DNA of 64,000 bases from Paenibacillus ihbetae (GTDB taxonomy: Bacteria > Bacillota > Bacilli > Paenibacillales > Paenibacillaceae), in contig NZ_CP016809.1 of the NCBI RefSeq assembly GCF_002741055.1, positions 5,992,501 to 6,056,500 of the forward strand. Direction: 5' to 3'. Made by a program: the position numbers and the translations under genes. This document shows, one piece after another, positions 50,186-60,091 of this stretch. The notes beneath the pieces are model-generated. The model was given only the letters and a program-made list of their open reading frames with translations, had not been told where the DNA came from and made no database searches. Position 1 is the first letter of the stretch. Each line of letters opens with the position of its first letter.

Positions 50186-52744
50186 ATGGGCAATTTCGCT
50201 AAATACATGCTGCTTGCTGCCAGTGTGCTGACAGCGCTGATTATGGCCGGTTGTACGGATAAAGGACCGGAAAAGGCAGCTGGCGATGAAGGCAACGGGC
50301 CCGCCAACAGCTTCACGCCGGGAGCAGCCCTTAAGTCATCGTTCGTCAACCCGAGCGTCAAAGGCATGAAAGGCATTGCCGAGAACGATCAGCTCCAGCT
50401 GCTGGCGGACGATCAGACGGGGGCGATCGCCGTCGTGCATAAGGCAAGCGGCGAAATTTGGCACAGCAATCCCCCCGGCCATCAGTCGGATCCGCTGGCC
50501 GCGGGCGTGAACAAAAGCTTGTTGTCCTCTCAGTTGAAGCTTGACTTTTATAACAGCTTCGGACAGATAAATTCGGTCAATTCGCACGCCGACAGCGCGG
50601 CTTACAAGCAAATCGGCATGGAGGAAATCCCAAACGGCGTTCGCGTTAACTACCGGTTCGGCACGGACAAAAAAACGATTGACGACATGCCCAAGAAGAT
50701 CAGCAAGTCCCGCTTTGAACAGAACCTGTTAAGCAAGCTGGACAGCGCCGGCCAGCGAACGCTGAAAATCGCGTACACGGAAGATGCCGAGCAAGGGGTG
50801 TATGTCCGGTCCGACGGCGCTCTCAAAGGTCTGCAGCTGGAGCGTGCGCTTAAAGCCTTTGAGGATGCCGGATATACCGAGGACGATTTGCTGGTGGACA
50901 TCGAGGAGAACCATTTGGATCAGACCAAGCCTGAACCGCGGGTATTTCACGCCTCGATCGAATATACGCTGGACGGCGACAGTCTGATCGCCAAGCTTCC
51001 GGTTTCCAGCATTGATTTCCCCGCTGAATATCCGGTGAACACGATCTCGTTCCTGAGCTTCTTCGGTGCAGGGGGGGCGGAGGATAAGGGCTCAATCCTC
51101 GTTCCGGACGGATCGGGAGCGCTGATCCATTTTAATAACGGCAAGACGCGGTACCCTTCCTACCAGCAGAGCGTGTACGGAATGGACCGAACGATGAGCG
51201 GAATCGAAACGGCGGACAGCAGCCAGGACGTCAGGCTGCCGGTGTTCGGCATCATCCGTGAAGGCGGGGCATTTATCGGCATCATCGAGGAAGGGGCTCC
51301 GGCCGCGACGATCAATGCCGACGTCAGCGGCAGGCTTAACAGCTATAATTACGTCTACCCTACGTTCACGGTAATCAACAAAGGCGACTTAAGCCTGGAT
51401 GCGAACGGCCAGCAGCGCTCGCTCCCGAAGTTCCAGGAGAATCCGATGCGAAGCGATTTTTCGGTCCGGTATGCGTTCGTGGGCAAGCAGTCGGCTTCCT
51501 ATCCGGGACTCGCCGCCTATTACAGGAATTACTTGGAGCAACAGGGAGGCCTCCCGGCAATTGCCGAGAGGAATGAGGAGAATATGCCGTTCTACCTTCA
51601 GCTCGTAGGAAGCATTTATAAGAAAAAGCATTTTGCAGGAATTCCGTATCGGGCGCTGGAGCCGCTCACAACGTTCGAACAAGCGCAAAGTATTCTGACA
51701 GAGATGGGCAAGCGAGGCATCCATGACATCAAATTGAAATATAGCGGCTGGTTCAACAATGGGCTGGCTCATGAGGTTCCAGGCAGCGTCTCCGTTGATC
51801 AACAGGTAGGGGGAGAGAAGGGACTTCGGCGTCTGCTCTCCTATGCGAACGAGAATGGGGTAAAGCTGTATCCGGATGTCGCTATCCTTACCGCGTTGTC
51901 CGGTTCCGGGTTCAACGAGGCGAAGGAGGCGTCCAGAACGCTGCGAGGCATCCCCGCAGAGATCTATTCCTTCAATCCGGCGCTGAACCGGGGGGATCGG
52001 ACCGGTTCGCCTGCCTATGTCATATCGCCGCGGTTCATAGGTAGCTACACGGAAGCTTTCTTAAAGGATTATGGAAAATACGGCGCAATTGGCGTTTCGC
52101 TGAGTGATCTTGCCGCCGAGCTGGACAGCGATTTTCGCAAGCATCGTCAAATTGACCGTACGGAGTCCGAGCAGTTGTCTCTGGATGCGCTGAACAAGGT
52201 TTCAGATGCCAATCCTCAGGTCATGGCTGACGGAGGAAACGCTTATGCGCTGCCTTTCTTAACCGATATCACCCATGCGCCCATGTCTAGCAGCAGCTTT
52301 AAAATCGAAGACGCGGAAATTCCGTTCTATCAAATGGTTGTCCGCGGGCATATCGATTACACGGGTGCGCCTTACAACCTGTCGGCGTATACCGACGCCA
52401 AACCTTATATTTTGAAGTGTTTGGAGTACGGTGCTGGCGTGTATTTTCAATGGTTCTATGAACCTAATCACAAAATAAAGGACACGGAGCATAACGAACT
52501 GTTCTCTGCCAATTACGCGTTATGGATCGACGAGGCCGCCCGCATCTATGAGGAAGTCAATGCATTTCTGAAAAAGGTTCGCCATGAGCGGATCGTCGGG
52601 CATGACGAATTGGCTGACGGCGTGTTCAAGACGACATACGAGAGCGGCGTTTACGTCATCGTGAATTACAATCGTGCGCCGGTGACGATAGACGGCGTAA
52701 CCATTGAAGCCGAAAGCTATGTGACGGGTGGTGAAGCGCCATGA
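50186..52744 (+). CDS. DUF5696-like lipoprotein, putative glycosidase-type barrel
   Basis: An 852-residue lipoprotein (IMAGC, Cys23). Residues 55-390 are beta-rich (IWHSNPPGHQSDPLA, VLVPDGSGALIHFNNG-like), and residues 450-800 look like a TIM barrel with strand ends such as DIKLKYSGWFNN, GVKLYPDVAIL and GAIGVSLSDLAAEL. DUF5696 proteins are common in Paenibacillus carbohydrate loci and have no assigned reaction that I know. It ends ATGA, overlapping the next permease by four bases, so it is made with the transporter. Confidence 0.65.
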   Translation: MGNFAKYMLLAASVLTALIMAGCTDKGPEKAAGDEGNGPANSFTPGAALKSSFVNPSVKGMKGIAENDQLQLLADDQTGAIAVVHKASGEIWHSNPPGHQSDPLAAGVNKSLLSSQLKLDFYNSFGQINSVNSHADSAAYKQIGMEEIPNGVRVNYRFGTDKKTIDDMPKKISKSRFEQNLLSKLDSAGQRTLKIAYTEDAEQGVYVRSDGALKGLQLERALKAFEDAGYTEDDLLVDIEENHLDQTKPEPRVFHASIEYTLDGDSLIAKLPVSSIDFPAEYPVNTISFLSFFGAGGAEDKGSILVPDGSGALIHFNNGKTRYPSYQQSVYGMDRTMSGIETADSSQDVRLPVFGIIREGGAFIGIIEEGAPAATINADVSGRLNSYNYVYPTFTVINKGDLSLDANGQQRSLPKFQENPMRSDFSVRYAFVGKQSASYPGLAAYYRNYLEQQGGLPAIAERNEENMPFYLQLVGSIYKKKHFAGIPYRALEPLTTFEQAQSILTEMGKRGIHDIKLKYSGWFNNGLAHEVPGSVSVDQQVGGEKGLRRLLSYANENGVKLYPDVAILTALSGSGFNEAKEASRTLRGIPAEIYSFNPALNRGDRTGSPAYVISPRFIGSYTEAFLKDYGKYGAIGVSLSDLAAELDSDFRKHRQIDRTESEQLSLDALNKVSDANPQVMADGGNAYALPFLTDITHAPMSSSSFKIEDAEIPFYQMVVRGHIDYTGAPYNLSAYTDAKPYILKCLEYGAGVYFQWFYEPNHKIKDTEHNELFSANYALWIDEAARIYEEVNAFLKKVRHERIVGHDELADGVFKTTYESGVYVIVNYNRAPVTIDGVTIEAESYVTGGEAP

Positions 52745-53658
52745 AATCCATAACCCAGCGATTTGGGCGAAAGCAGCGAAGCTATGGGAAACAGAAGGCA
52801 TTATGGGGCGTTGCTTATGTGACGCCTTGGCTGCTCGGTTTTATCTTTTTCTTCCTGATCCCTTTGCTGACTTCCCTGATTTACAGTTTTAGCACCGTAA
52901 CGGCAAATTCCGAAGGAATCGGCATAACGTTTATGGGGATGAAAAATTACGTGACTGCCTTTACGGTCAACACCAGCTTTAACCGAATGCTGACCGAGGC
53001 GATCGTGAACATGGCGGTGAACGTGCCCCTGATCGTTATCTTCAGTCTCTTTCTGGCCGTCGTCCTGAATCAGAAGTTCCTTGGCCGTTCCTTTGCCCGA
53101 TCGATATTCTTCCTGCCCGTCATTCTTGCTTCCGGGGTCATTCTGACCCTGGAAAGCAGCAGTCTCGTTCAGGCGATCAATGATCAGAATGCCGGTTCCA
53201 GGGGGCTGATTAACGCATTGGGAAGCTTTGAACTTGAGCGATTAATGCTTCAGGCCGGCGTAAGCGAGACGATCGTAAACTATTTAACGGGAGCCGTGGA
53301 TCGTATTTATGAGATCGTAAGCCAATCCGGCGTGCAGATCCTTATTTTCCTGGCAGGCATACAGACGATATCCCCCCAGCTGTACGAAGCGTCCAAGATG
53401 GAAGGAGCTACGGGTTATGAAGCCTTCTGGAAAATCACGTTTCCGATGGTCAGCCCGCTGATTCTGGTCAACATGATCTATACGATTATCGACTCGTTCT
53501 CCCGAAATGAGCTGACAGACTTAATCAAGACCACGGGCTTCGTCCAATTCGATTTCGGCCTTAGCTCAGCGATGGCCTGGATTTACTTCCTGGCCATCTC
53601 CATCATCCTGTTGATCAGCACGTACTTTGTATCCAGGAAGGTCTTTTACCATGAATAG
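52741..53658 (+). CDS. Unit B sugar ABC permease 3
   Basis: A 305-residue permease of the LplB type with six spans; EAA loop YEASKMEGATGYEAFWKITF. It forms a second permease pair in the same unit. Confidence 0.9.
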   Translation: MKSITQRFGRKQRSYGKQKALWGVAYVTPWLLGFIFFFLIPLLTSLIYSFSTVTANSEGIGITFMGMKNYVTAFTVNTSFNRMLTEAIVNMAVNVPLIVIFSLFLAVVLNQKFLGRSFARSIFFLPVILASGVILTLESSSLVQAINDQNAGSRGLINALGSFELERLMLQAGVSETIVNYLTGAVDRIYEIVSQSGVQILIFLAGIQTISPQLYEASKMEGATGYEAFWKITFPMVSPLILVNMIYTIIDSFSRNELTDLIKTTGFVQFDFGLSSAMAWIYFLAISIILLISTYFVSRKVFYHE

Positions 53659-53673
53659 AAGAAGGTGAATGCA

Positions 53674-54618
53674 ATGTCGGTTTCTCGGTGGCTATCGCTC
53701 GAAAGCTGGAAACGATGGCTCTGGTCTTTCATACGTTTAACATTGATCGCTGGCCTGTCCTTTGTCATTCTGTATCCGATTCTGCAAAAAATCTCGACGG
53801 CCATCAAAGACAAGGCCGATCTTTATTCACCGGTCGTCGTATGGATTCCGGAAAATTTCACAATGAGCAATTTCCTTGATGCGATCCGCATCATGGATTA
53901 CTGGGAAACGCTGTTCAACACGTTTGCGCTGTCGGCGACGACGACGGTCTTGACGGCCGCTTCTTGCGCGCTGGCGGGTTACGGCTTTGCCCGTTTGAAG
54001 TTCAAAGGCAGCCAGCTTTTGTTCGCCTGTGTCGTCCTGACGATTCTCGTGCCTCCTACCACGATTCTCATCCCGATTTATTTGAATCTGAAGGATTTTA
54101 CGCTGATGGGCCTGATTCCGCTCATCACCGGCAAGTCCGTCAATCTGTTGAACAGTTATTGGCCGTTCATTCTGACTTCGCTGACCGCCAATTCGCTTAA
54201 AGCCGGTTTGTACATTTTTATTTTCCGGCAATTCTTCCGCGGCATTCCGAAGGAAGTGGAGGAGGCGGCTTATATTGACGGCGCGGGCGTCGGAACCACC
54301 TTTACCCGCATCATGATGCCGAACGCGATTCCTGCCATCATTACCACGACGTTGTTCTCCTTCGTCTGGCAGTGGAACGACAGCTTCTACACGACGACGT
54401 ATCTGACTTCAAGCAAAGTCATGTCCACCCAGCTGTCGTCGCTGCCGTACAACCTGTCCATTATGCTGGGCGGCGATCCGTCGAAGGCGGACCCATTTTA
54501 TTTGAGCATGGTGCAGGATACCGGCATTTTGCTGGCGATCCTTCCCTTGATCGTCATCTATTTGTTCGTTCAGCGCTATTTCGTGGAAAGTATCGAGCGT
54601 ACGGGTATCGTAGGTTAA
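53674..54618 (+). CDS. Unit B sugar ABC permease 4
   Basis: A 314-residue permease; EAA loop EEAAYIDGAGVGTTFTRIMM. I start at the ATG at 53674 after AGAAGGTG; the GTG at 53665 overlaps that site. Together with permease 3 it serves either of the two binding proteins of the unit. A terminator follows, ending the unit. Confidence 0.85.
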   Translation: MSVSRWLSLESWKRWLWSFIRLTLIAGLSFVILYPILQKISTAIKDKADLYSPVVVWIPENFTMSNFLDAIRIMDYWETLFNTFALSATTTVLTAASCALAGYGFARLKFKGSQLLFACVVLTILVPPTTILIPIYLNLKDFTLMGLIPLITGKSVNLLNSYWPFILTSLTANSLKAGLYIFIFRQFFRGIPKEVEEAAYIDGAGVGTTFTRIMMPNAIPAIITTTLFSFVWQWNDSFYTTTYLTSSKVMSTQLSSLPYNLSIMLGGDPSKADPFYLSMVQDTGILLAILPLIVIYLFVQRYFVESIERTGIVG

Positions 54619-54632
54619 CATTTCAAGTTGAA

Positions 54633-54668
54633 GACCGCCACCCCGAATCTAGGGGTTGGCGGTTTTTG
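54633..54668 (+). terminator. Terminator of unit B
   Basis: ACCGCCACCCC pairs with GGGGTTGGCGGT (one bulge), followed by TTTTTG. Confidence 0.8.
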
Positions 54669-54686
54669 TTTGCATACGAGCAACAC

Positions 54687-54748
54687 GTAAATAACGGGAT
54701 AGGAAGTAAAAAAATGTTTATTGTGGGCCGGGGCCTTTAAAGTATAAT
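54687..54748 (+). promoter_or_regulatory. Unit C promoter with direct-repeat operator
   Basis: GTAAAT (54687) and AAGTAAAAAAATG (54704-54716) repeat about 19 bases apart. TTGTGG (54721-54726) and TATAAT (54743-54748) follow with a 16-base spacer. The block and its four-base distance to the -35 match unit A (12 of 13 bases). Confidence 0.55.
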
Positions 54749-54782
54749 AATACAATTAATCGATAGGAAAGGGTGTTTTCTG

Positions 54783-56468
54783 TTGCTGATCATCGTAAAG
54801 AACTTCTCCAAAGTCATGCTAAGCGCTTTACTGTTTGGTTCAACACTGGCGTCATGTCACCAAAGCAGCGGTATCGACCACAATCGAGGGCCGGAAACAC
54901 GCGGGGAGGGCGTATACAGCGATAAGTCATTACGCGCTTATCATCCGCCGATCGAAGTCACGTTTGTGAGAGAAATCGGCGACGGCTTGGAAGATATTCT
55001 GAAGGCATTGCCTGATGAAACGCTGGAGGACAATCGTTGGAGTCAGTTGTACGAACAAGTTCTGGGCATTCAAATCAAATACAAATGGGCTGTGAGAAGC
55101 GAACAATATCACAAAAAGCTGGATATTATGCTGGCTTCAGGGGACATTCCGGATATCGTCAAGGTCAATGCCCAGCAGCTCAGGCAGCTGAGCCACGCCG
55201 GTTTGATTCAAGATCTGACGCAGGTTTACAAGGAATATGCTTCACCGTTGACACAGCAAGTTCACCGCCAAGAAGGGAGCGGTACCTTGGAATCCGGCAT
55301 GATCGACGGCAAGCTGATGGGCATCCCGGAGACCGATTCCTCCATTGAAAAGGCGATGTTTCTGTGGATTCGAACGGATTGGCTGGACCGATTGGAGCTG
55401 TTGCCACCGAAAACGATGGATGACGTTCTTGCAATTTCGAAAGCGTTTACAGAGGGGGATCCTGACGGAAATGGCCAACAAGACACCTATGGGATAGCGG
55501 CTACCCAATATTTGTGGGACCCCGTCATGGGCTTAACCGGATTCATGGCCGGTTATGGAGCTTACCCGAACATATGGCTTGAAGACGAGAGCGGCAAGCT
55601 CGTATACGGAGGCATTCAGCCTGAAGTGAAACAGGCGCTCAAGGCGCTTCAGGATATGTATCGCCATCATGAAATCGACAGTGAATTCATATTTAAAAAC
55701 GGAAGCAAAGCCAAACAGCTTGTTGCCGATGGGAAGGTCGGCATGGTCTATGGCGAGCAATGGGGAGCATTCTTGCTTCAGTCCAGCCGCAGCGGCGATC
55801 CGGATGCGGAGTGGCAAGCTTTTCCCATTGTTACTGACTCGGGCATAGCGCCAAAGGTTCCGCTTAAATTTACCACAAGTTCTTTTTACGCCGTAAGAAA
55901 GGATTTTGCTTACCCGGAAGCAATTCTGAAGATGTTCAATCTGCATCTTGAAAAAAATTGGGGCGAAACGGCAGAGTACGAAACTTACTACAACAATGTC
56001 ATGCCTGTGTGGGGACTGTCTCCCGTGACTCCTTTCCCGGCTGATAAGAACCTCAAGGCTTACCGGCAAATCACCGAAGCGCGTCGTCAGGGCACGACGT
56101 CTCAGTTACAGGGCGAGCCCGGATTCATACAAGGGCGAATCGATCGATATTTGGATAAGAAAGAAGACGGCGAATCCGGCTGGGGTTGGGAGAAGATCTA
56201 CGGGGCTTCCGGTGCGATGAGTATTCTCGACCAATACGAGGATAACCATCAGTTGTTGTTCGATGCTTTTGCCGGCGCGCCGACTGAAACGATGATTGAA
56301 AAACAAACGATTCTGGACAATCTTCAGCATGATTATTTTGTCAATATCATCCTCGGCGAATCCGTAGAACAATTCGACCGGTTCGTGGAGGAATGGGATC
56401 GGCTTGGCGGTGCTGACATTACGGCTGAAGTGAATCAGTGGCATGAGGACAAAAAAAGCCGTCCATAA
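54783..56468 (+). CDS. Unit C lipoprotein solute-binding protein, paralogue of unit A
   Basis: A 561-residue binding protein with a lipobox (TLASC, Cys25) and the same architecture as the unit A protein, sharing stretches such as LAISKAFTE, DPDGNG and MFNLHLEKNWG. TTG start with GAAAGGG at a normal distance. No permease genes follow: the next gene is a sensor kinase. It may feed the unit A or B permeases, or present ligand to the kinase as a sensory co-receptor. Confidence 0.85.
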   Translation: MLIIVKNFSKVMLSALLFGSTLASCHQSSGIDHNRGPETRGEGVYSDKSLRAYHPPIEVTFVREIGDGLEDILKALPDETLEDNRWSQLYEQVLGIQIKYKWAVRSEQYHKKLDIMLASGDIPDIVKVNAQQLRQLSHAGLIQDLTQVYKEYASPLTQQVHRQEGSGTLESGMIDGKLMGIPETDSSIEKAMFLWIRTDWLDRLELLPPKTMDDVLAISKAFTEGDPDGNGQQDTYGIAATQYLWDPVMGLTGFMAGYGAYPNIWLEDESGKLVYGGIQPEVKQALKALQDMYRHHEIDSEFIFKNGSKAKQLVADGKVGMVYGEQWGAFLLQSSRSGDPDAEWQAFPIVTDSGIAPKVPLKFTTSSFYAVRKDFAYPEAILKMFNLHLEKNWGETAEYETYYNNVMPVWGLSPVTPFPADKNLKAYRQITEARRQGTTSQLQGEPGFIQGRIDRYLDKKEDGESGWGWEKIYGASGAMSILDQYEDNHQLLFDAFAGAPTETMIEKQTILDNLQHDYFVNIILGESVEQFDRFVEEWDRLGGADITAEVNQWHEDKKSRP

Positions 56469-56553
56469 AAATGTGCCGCACCCGCACGGTTGGCTTTAAA
56501 GGCCGGCAGGCGGCCGATTAACACGCATATTCACACACATCGGAGGAGTTTAA

Positions 56554-58305
56554 TTGCTTAAGTTACCCGTGAATTCCATTCGTAATACCATTTTTATTCG
56601 ACTGGTCGCTACCTATCTCTTCGTCATTTTTCCGCTTATCATTCTCGGTGTTTATCTGTATAACTGGAGTTACCAATACGCTAGCCAGGAAGTATCCAAA
56701 AATTCGCAGGCGCAGCTTTCGGCTTACCTGGACGGGTTGAACCGGGAGATCGAATGGCTGGAAATCCAGCAATACGATATTTTGCAGGATGAGGAACTGA
56801 ACAAAATGGTGCTGACATGGGATATGATGAGCACGGTCGAAAGAAAAGCAAGCCTGCATTATTTGCTGCCGCGGCTGGTCTCCATCAAAAACAGCAGTGT
56901 CTACATAAAAGACGTATTCATTCATATCCGCAGCATGGATAAAACGATTTCAGCCATGACCGCGATGAATGCATTCGACTCGAGACGGTACAACCATCTG
57001 TTTGCAGGAGAGGCGAACGGCAATCAAAGACTGCTGCAGATCGACGATACTTTCCATCTTGTGGCGGCCAAATACGGAGCTAGAAAAGGGGAAGAGCCGC
57101 TTCTGATCGTTCAGATCGAACTGGATGAGAGCAAACTCAGGGAATCCCTGATGCAAATCAGCGTATATCCGGAAAGCGGGGCTTTTATCGTCTCCGAGCC
57201 GTCCGGCTTTGCCCTGGCCAGCCATGAGGAGGCGGATCGTTTAATGAAAGAGGCCGTGCAGGCCATCCAACATGCGAATCGTCAAATTCTGAATATCGGC
57301 ACAGGCAGGTATTTGATCGACAAGGCGTATTCCGACAAGCTGGACCTATCCGTGTTCACGTACTTGCCCACTGAGGCGGTGAAACGGCCGTTAAGTAAAT
57401 TTTATGTCTGGGCATGGCTGTTTGCAGGCACGACCCTCTTGGCGATTGCCATCTACGCAGTTTCGACGTACAAATTGGTTCATAAACCGCTGCTTCTGCT
57501 TGTCCAGAGCTTCAGAAAAATGGAGGATGGCATGTTTAATATCCGGATCAAGCACGGACAAAGGGACGAGTTCGGCTATTTGTACGATCGATTCAATCAG
57601 ATGCTCATCAAGCTGCAGCATCTGATTGACCAGGATTTCAGGCACAAGCTCATGATGCAAAGGGCAGAGCTGAAACAGCTCCAATCCCAAATCAATCCCC
57701 ACTTTTTATATAACAGCTTCTTCATTCTGAGCTCCCTGGCCAAAACGGGAGATGTCACGCAAATCGAGTTGTTCACGAACATGCTGGGAGAATACTTTCG
57801 ATTCATTACCCGCAATGATGCGGACAACGTTCCATTGCTGGAAGAGACGAGGCATTCCCGCATTTATACCGAGATTCAAAAGCTCAGATTTTCAAGGCGC
57901 ATTCGCGTAGAATTCGGCGAGCTGCCGAAGGAAATGGAGGCCATCAAGGTGCCGCGATTGATTATTCAGCCCATTATCGAAAATGCCTATGAGCACAGCC
58001 TCGAAAAGATGCAGGATGAAGGCTTGCTGCGTGTGTCGTTTCATCTGGATGACCAAGAAGCTTCCATCGTGATTGAAGAGAACGGGAACGGGCTGACGGA
58101 TAACGATATCGACATGCTAAATAAGCGGCTTGAACGCACAGCCGAATCCGCCGAATCCTCTGAAGTGACGGGGCTTATCAACATCCATCGGCGAATTGCC
58201 CTGACGTACGGGGAAAGCAGCGGATTGGTCCTTTCAAGGAGTCTATTGAATGGACTGCGGGTCCAAATTCGAATCAGGCTGACGGAGGGGAATGAACATG
58301 TATAG
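56554..58305 (+). CDS. Unit C YesM-type sensor histidine kinase
   Basis: A 583-residue kinase, same length and order as the unit A kinase: span near 20-40, extracytoplasmic sensor, second span near 285-305, HAMP, QSQINPHFLYNSFFIL (His383), HATPase with EENGNG and GLINIHRRI. TTG start after GGAGGAGTTTAA. Overlaps the regulator by eight bases (ATGTATAG). The extracytoplasmic part differs most from unit A, as expected for different ligands. Confidence 0.9.
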   Translation: MLKLPVNSIRNTIFIRLVATYLFVIFPLIILGVYLYNWSYQYASQEVSKNSQAQLSAYLDGLNREIEWLEIQQYDILQDEELNKMVLTWDMMSTVERKASLHYLLPRLVSIKNSSVYIKDVFIHIRSMDKTISAMTAMNAFDSRRYNHLFAGEANGNQRLLQIDDTFHLVAAKYGARKGEEPLLIVQIELDESKLRESLMQISVYPESGAFIVSEPSGFALASHEEADRLMKEAVQAIQHANRQILNIGTGRYLIDKAYSDKLDLSVFTYLPTEAVKRPLSKFYVWAWLFAGTTLLAIAIYAVSTYKLVHKPLLLLVQSFRKMEDGMFNIRIKHGQRDEFGYLYDRFNQMLIKLQHLIDQDFRHKLMMQRAELKQLQSQINPHFLYNSFFILSSLAKTGDVTQIELFTNMLGEYFRFITRNDADNVPLLEETRHSRIYTEIQKLRFSRRIRVEFGELPKEMEAIKVPRLIIQPIIENAYEHSLEKMQDEGLLRVSFHLDDQEASIVIEENGNGLTDNDIDMLNKRLERTAESAESSEVTGLINIHRRIALTYGESSGLVLSRSLLNGLRVQIRIRLTEGNEHV

Positions 58306-59920
58306 ACTGCTGGTCGTCGACGATGAAGAGATTATTACGAACAGTTTGTACGAAGTATTTCATCAGTGGATGCCCGAGAAGCTTGACGTTTGCCGGGCAT
58401 ACTCCGGCAAGGAAGCGCTTAATTGGATGTCGCGCACGAGAATCGACATCGTCCTGACGGACATACGCATGCCGGGCATGAGCGGATTGGAATTGACGGA
58501 GAGCATCCGGGCTCTCTGGCCAAGGTGCAGAATAATCTTTCTGACCGGTTACAGCGATTTCGATTACGCCTATCAAGCGATTCAGATGCCCAATGTCCGC
58601 TATTTGTTGAAGACGGAAGGCTTCGATAAGGTCATGGAGATCGTGAAGGAAGTCATTCATGAAATCGAGAGCGGCAATCGCATGACTGAATGGCTCATGC
58701 AGTCCCGCGTGCAGATTGAAGCGCTGGAATGGATGGAGCAGGGAGAATACTTCCGGCAATTCGTCGCGGACAGCAGCCTGCTTGGACAGGACAAGGAAGC
58801 CATGCTGAGCGATTTCCGGACCTTGAACATCGGATTGGATCCGAAGCTCCCTGTGCTGCTGGCTCTTGGCCGCGTAGCATATTCAGCAGGTAAAGCGTAT
58901 GCAGAAAAGAAAAACAGCCATCGCTCGGTAAGGCTGATTTGGAATTCTTTTATGGATGAGCATGTCCGAAGCATCGGAGTCCTGGACAAACATGGGGATT
59001 TATTATGGATGCTTCAGCCGCGGTCCGAAAATCCATCCGGTGATCGTCTTGTTCTTTATTTGGAAGGGACGCTTGAACTGATCCAGGAAGCCTGCCTGGA
59101 TTCTCTGGGACTTGCCGTATCGTTCACCATAAGCGGCTTCCCCTGCCGGTGGGAGGATGTAACCCCTCAATATGAAAGGCTGCGGAGACTCCAGCAGTTA
59201 AAGATGGGCGACGGCATTCCGATGATCCTGAAGGATCAAGTCAACTCTTCCCAGGCGTCTCACTGCAAGGAAGGAGTGGAGACGAGCCATAAGGCAGGCG
59301 TCTTGGAAGCCCATTTGGAGGCCGGAAGGGAGAGCGAATTCATGAGTGAATTGGAGCAATTGTCGGAATTCGTGCTGAACGGAGACGATCATCATCAGCA
59401 TGCTGCACAAGCCTATTATTCTATCGCTCTCGTGCTGTATGCGAAGCTGACCCGGCTTGGGCTTCAAGACCCCACCGGTGAACGGGGGAAGCTGCTGGAC
59501 TTGGAAGGTCATGATTCCATGAAGGAAGCTTTTCGGTATTTGAGGCGAACGGCCGAAGATATATTCGATTTCAAGCGCATGGATGAACGAGGCAAAACGG
59601 CGCATGTCATTGATCGGGTATGCCAGTATATCGAGGAGCATCTGGATCAGGACATCACCCTTGTGCATCTAGCCGAACGCTATTTTTTTAATCCCTCCTA
59701 TCTCTCGCGTTTATTCAAGCAGGAACGGGGAATCAATCTCTCGGAATATATCGAAAAGTGCCGAATACGGAGAGCAAAGGAGCTGCTTAAGGAAGGGGAT
59801 TTGAAGGTAAGGGACGTGGCGCCTCTAGTCGGATACGATGCCGCCCATTCCTTCACCCGCTTCTTCAAAAAGGCGACGGGTTTAACGCCGCAGGAATACC
59901 GGGACCATCTTGTAAAATAG
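58298..59920 (+). CDS. Unit C YesN-type AraC-family response regulator
   Basis: A 540-residue regulator: receiver domain (LLVVDDEEI, Asp54 in VLTDIRMPGMSG, Lys in YLLKTEG), long middle region, C-terminal AraC domain (FNPSYLSRLFKQERGINLSE, GYDAAHSFTRFFKKATG). The ATG at 58298 is seven bases after GGAGGGG, whereas the ATG at 58292 is one base away. Receptor for the unit C kinase; its target is likely the unit C promoter and possibly the GH43 gene after it. Confidence 0.9.
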   Translation: MYRLLVVDDEEIITNSLYEVFHQWMPEKLDVCRAYSGKEALNWMSRTRIDIVLTDIRMPGMSGLELTESIRALWPRCRIIFLTGYSDFDYAYQAIQMPNVRYLLKTEGFDKVMEIVKEVIHEIESGNRMTEWLMQSRVQIEALEWMEQGEYFRQFVADSSLLGQDKEAMLSDFRTLNIGLDPKLPVLLALGRVAYSAGKAYAEKKNSHRSVRLIWNSFMDEHVRSIGVLDKHGDLLWMLQPRSENPSGDRLVLYLEGTLELIQEACLDSLGLAVSFTISGFPCRWEDVTPQYERLRRLQQLKMGDGIPMILKDQVNSSQASHCKEGVETSHKAGVLEAHLEAGRESEFMSELEQLSEFVLNGDDHHQHAAQAYYSIALVLYAKLTRLGLQDPTGERGKLLDLEGHDSMKEAFRYLRRTAEDIFDFKRMDERGKTAHVIDRVCQYIEEHLDQDITLVHLAERYFFNPSYLSRLFKQERGINLSEYIEKCRIRRAKELLKEGDLKVRDVAPLVGYDAAHSFTRFFKKATGLTPQEYRDHLVK

Positions 59921-60091
59921 GCAGGCGACCTATCATTTGCCCGGTGTTTTCAGATGGAATGTCCGGTTGTTGTCTTGCTTACCAAAAGGTACACTTTTTA
60001 CGAACAATTCCGTTCATGTCGACCCGCATTGGGATTGACCAGATCGGAATGACAGGTCACCAAGTAACGATGAAGGAGGGCGTGTTCAGGG

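Noticed and set aside
56469..56553. GC-rich hairpin-like sequence between the unit C binding protein and kinase
   Set aside because: Only short, competing stems can be drawn (GGCC/GGCC type), much weaker than those of units A and B.
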